Below are positions 62,829 through 64,000 of a stretch of DNA of 64,000 nucleotides, one piece after another (positions within the stretch are counted from its first letter, which is position 1; each line of letters opens with the position of its first letter). Below the pieces are notes generated by a model. It was not told the origin of the DNA. It was given only the letters and a program-made list of their open reading frames with translations, and searched no databases. Position numbers and translations under genes: made by a program. Source of the stretch: Pseudomonadota bacterium (lineage in GTDB: Bacteria; Bdellovibrionota; Bacteriovoracia; Bacteriovoracales; Bacteriovoracaceae); contig JAIYBW010000004.1 in assembly GCA_027488375.1 (NCBI GenBank), forward strand, positions 124,001-188,000, read 5' to 3'.

Positions 62829-64000
62829 TTAAAGACTTAGAATTTCCCAAAAAGAAGATATCTGATTATCGTTTACTCCTTTTGAAATAAGAATATGACC
62901 ATCTGGTAATAAAACTGATGAATGATTGAAGCGCGGATCACTTAAAGACGTGACTGGAGTCCATGTATTTTGATTTAAGTCATATATTTCTACGGAAGAA
63001 AAACCTAATGAACCATCTTGTGTTCCACCAGAAATGAGGACTCTATCATTTGATAAAAGAGTCGCAGAATGATTGTAGCGAGCAGTGACGAGAGGTGCTG
63101 CCGAAGTCCAAATATCTAAATCGGGGTCATAAATTTCAACCAGATTTGAAGCTACCGCTCCATCATGACCTCCCATTATTATTACTTTATTACTGGAAAG
63201 TCTGTGAGCTGTATGTCTTGCTCTTCCAACGCTCAATGAAGCCACTGAACTCCAAGTTTCTAAGCCGGGGTCATAAATTTCAACCACTGCAGAAGGTCCA
63301 CTCAACATAGACCCCCCAACAATAAGTACTTTTCCATCCACGAGTAAAGAAGCTGTATGGCCAGATCGCGCCTCACTTAAATTCGCCACATTTGCCCAGG
63401 AATTGGTTATAGGATTATAAATTTCGGCAGTATTTATAAAACCAAGGCTACCATCTCCCCCGGCCACAAGAACTTTACCACTTGATAAGAGAGTTGCGGA
63501 ATGGCCATATCGTGCCTGATTTAAGCTTGGACCTAAGGACCAGGTATTTGAATATGGGTCATAGATTTCAACGGAAGAAAGTTCAGCGACATTACCGTAA
63601 CCACCAACGACAAGCACCCTCCCATCAGGCAACATTGTTGAGGTGTGTTGGTATCTTGCATTCCTTAAAGAAGCCCCAGCTGTCCAAGAGTCACTAGAAG
63701 GATCATAAATCTCAGTCGAGTCTAAAGAATTCCACGTAAAACCCTGCCCACCAACGAAGAGAACTTTCCCATTTTGCAATAAAGTTGCAGTATTAAGATT
63801 TCTTGATTGTGTTACCATTTCTCCACTCGACCAAGAATTAGAAACGAGATCAAAAATTTCAACCAGCCTGAGTCCTGTAGAAGAAACTCCTCGACCACCA
63901 GTCACAAGAACTTTGCCACTAGAAAGCAAATTAGCTGTCAAATAAATTCTATAAAAGACTGATGTATTTCCTGCTGATGACCACAAATTTAAATTAGGAT
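62829..64000 (-). CDS. Kelch-repeat protein, N-terminus beyond the window
   Basis: At least 390 residues; the frame stays open to the right edge, so the start is missing. About eight Kelch motifs of 47-48 residues are visible, each with a G(K/R)VL(V/I)xGG strand, a YNHSATLL-like segment and an EIYDPxxNTW segment. They would form a beta-propeller that binds proteins or carbohydrate. Exported Kelch proteins are common in gliding and predatory bacteria. It ends 20 nt before the radical SAM gene start and is probably cotranscribed with it. Confidence 0.82.
   Translation of the reverse strand, partial: PNLNLWSSAGNTSVFYRIYLTANLLSSGKVLVTGGRGVSSTGLRLVEIFDLVSNSWSSGEMVTQSRNLNTATLLQNGKVLFVGGQGFTWNSLDSTEIYDPSSDSWTAGASLRNARYQHTSTMLPDGRVLVVGGYGNVAELSSVEIYDPYSNTWSLGPSLNQARYGHSATLLSSGKVLVAGGDGSLGFINTAEIYNPITNSWANVANLSEARSGHTASLLVDGKVLIVGGSMLSGPSAVVEIYDPGLETWSSVASLSVGRARHTAHRLSSNKVIIMGGHDGAVASNLVEIYDPDLDIWTSAAPLVTARYNHSATLLSNDRVLISGGTQDGSLGFSSVEIYDLNQNTWTPVTSLSDPRFNHSSVLLPDGHILISKGVNDNQISSFWEILSL

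Overview
The window is AT-rich, very compact chromosomal DNA from a Gram-negative bacterium. Many prepilins, SPII lipoproteins, FecR and FHA proteins, an H-NOX sensor, LysM lytic transglycosylase, a doublet histone and Kelch repeats together suggest Bdellovibrionota, perhaps a Bacteriovorax-like lineage. That assignment is inference, since no rRNA or other phylogenetic marker is present. No tRNA, rRNA, insertion sequence, phage, CRISPR array or origin was seen, and no gene-free stretch exceeds about 210 bases.

Region 1 (1-9623) is a lipid pathway locus. A seven-gene operon on the minus strand encodes a FabF-type ketosynthase, an acyl carrier protein, a CrtI-like FAD oxidoreductase and a complete OleA-OleB-OleC-OleD set for head-to-head long-chain olefin synthesis. 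A convergent plus-strand operon encodes FabG-, FabZ- and FabI-like enzymes and meets oleD with a 1-nt gap. The arrangement suggests that a dedicated fatty-acid or polyene synthase supplies acyl chains to the Ole enzymes. This is my leading candidate for an undescribed system.

Region 2 (9788-20394) holds a doublet histone (DUF1931-like), an SSS symporter with a DUF819 membrane protein, a secreted protein of unknown function, gamma-glutamyltranspeptidase, pterin carbinolamine dehydratase, a RimB-like retropepsin-fold protease, a LysM lytic transglycosylase and an SDR/dihydroorotase/EEP operon. Region 3 (21268-30578) is central metabolism: aconitase and the 2-oxoglutarate dehydrogenase operon sucA-sucB-lpd, with a small FecR pair between them.

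Region 4 (30747-42463) has envelope and hypothetical proteins, a di-haem cytochrome, and a type IV prepilin/FHA cluster. One prepilin there carries tandem Cys-rich repeats and another carries an apparently complete Hint (bacterial intein-like) domain after a (TTTGG)n linker. Region 5 (42474-45968) is an amidoligase system: a GNAT plus C39-like peptidase fusion divergent from a RimK-like ATP-grasp ligase, which is followed by an aspartoacylase-family amidohydrolase.

Region 6 (46136-49790) has a repetitive lipoprotein, an SGNH-like protein, a lone receiver, and an H-NOX gene overlapping its HNOBA-histidine kinase partner (nitric oxide sensing). Region 7 (49794-60720) includes a coiled-coil protein, a PP2C/HATPase/STAS partner-switching operon ending in a ceramidase-like CREST hydrolase, and a divergent 1032-residue FecR protein. 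Region 8 (60724-64000) has a LamG lipoprotein, a twitch-type radical SAM protein and a Kelch protein cut by the window edge.

A window-wide pattern stands out. All twelve convergent gene pairs abut or overlap at their 3' ends (gaps of 10 nt or less, overlaps up to 43 nt). The hairpin terminators I could find lie only between genes on the same strand.
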